A stretch of DNA of 64,000 nt, taken from the NCBI RefSeq assembly GCF_017873565.1, contig NZ_JAGGKH010000018.1:36998-100997 (forward strand). The letters run 5' to 3'. This DNA comes from Lederbergia galactosidilytica (GTDB taxonomy: Bacteria > Bacillota > Bacilli > Bacillales > Bacillaceae_C). Shown here one piece after another: positions 63,887 through 64,000 of this stretch; the stretch's first letter is position 1, and the number at the start of each line of letters is the position of its first letter. A program made the position numbers and the translations under genes. The notes under the pieces are model-generated. The model did no database searches. It saw nothing but the letters and a program-made list of their open reading frames with translations, and had not been told where the DNA came from.

Positions 63887-64000
63887 GCGTGTAAAACGTA
63901 AGCCCGAAATATAAAAATAAACGTACCTTTTTCGGTACGCATGACAAATAGCTGTTATTCTTATGTTTTTTCAAAGAGTGAACGGCTATTACTATAGTTT

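Overview
The window looks like chromosome of a low-GC Gram-positive spore-former of the Bacillaceae. The support is the A+T-rich sequence, strong AGGAGG-type ribosome binding sites, frequent TTG/GTG starts, lipoprotein signal peptides, a purine riboswitch, T-box leaders, and a set of genes recognisable from Bacillus (catDE, pbuG-, ampS-, yesL-, yxeI-, yogA-, ywqG-like and thrZ-type). I cannot name the species. No rRNA, tRNA, CRISPR array or prophage was seen.

Layout. 1-5.6 kb: end of a peptide-binding lipoprotein gene, an M20 amidohydrolase, a MATE transporter broken by a one-base frameshift with a divergent MerR activator, and an MFS permease. 6.1-18.2 kb: eight co-directional minus-strand genes forming a pectin (rhamnogalacturonan-type) use cluster: substrate-binding lipoprotein, two permeases, a membrane AraC regulator, a GH106-like enzyme, a YesL-like membrane protein, a GDSL acetylesterase and a beta-propeller protein, with a CcpA (cre) site upstream. 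18.8-25 kb: a CwlO-like peptidoglycan hydrolase, then a two-gene MotA/MotB-type proton-channel pair resembling ZorA/ZorB of the Zorya defence system but without the other Zorya genes, then a guanine-riboswitch-controlled purine permease. 25-32 kb: a frameshifted TetR gene facing a short-chain dehydrogenase, a DUF2262 protein, a histidine-kinase fragment, a 3-hydroxyacyl-CoA dehydrogenase, an M29 aminopeptidase and an acetyltransferase. 32-42 kb: single genes, including an ADP-ribosylglycohydrolase, a DUF1963 protein with an apparent AUA start, Nudix, beta-lactamase-like, zinc-less dehydrogenase, DegV, YitT and an APH-like kinase.

42-48.6 kb is the most unusual stretch: a short Rel-like protein with an intact (p)ppGpp hydrolase domain but an eroded synthetase domain, an IS605 (TnpB) relic with a structured tail, a 39-residue ORF with an ideal ribosome binding site, a threonyl-tRNA synthetase behind three tandem T-boxes that all carry an ACC specifier, and a CueP-type copper lipoprotein downstream of a promoter with a CsoR-like operator in its spacer. 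48.8-64 kb: SpeG, a choloylglycine-hydrolase-like enzyme, an SF1 helicase with a PLD-like tail, Dus, a UvrA paralogue, the catDE operon with its divergent HxlR/CatR regulator, RlmCD and an IS21 relic.

Across the window lie four copies of a dispersed palindromic intergenic element (conserved half-site like GAGGCTGGGACA with an internal AAAGACGAA), and at least seven broken or remnant genes. Two of these are single-base frameshifts that could also be sequence errors.
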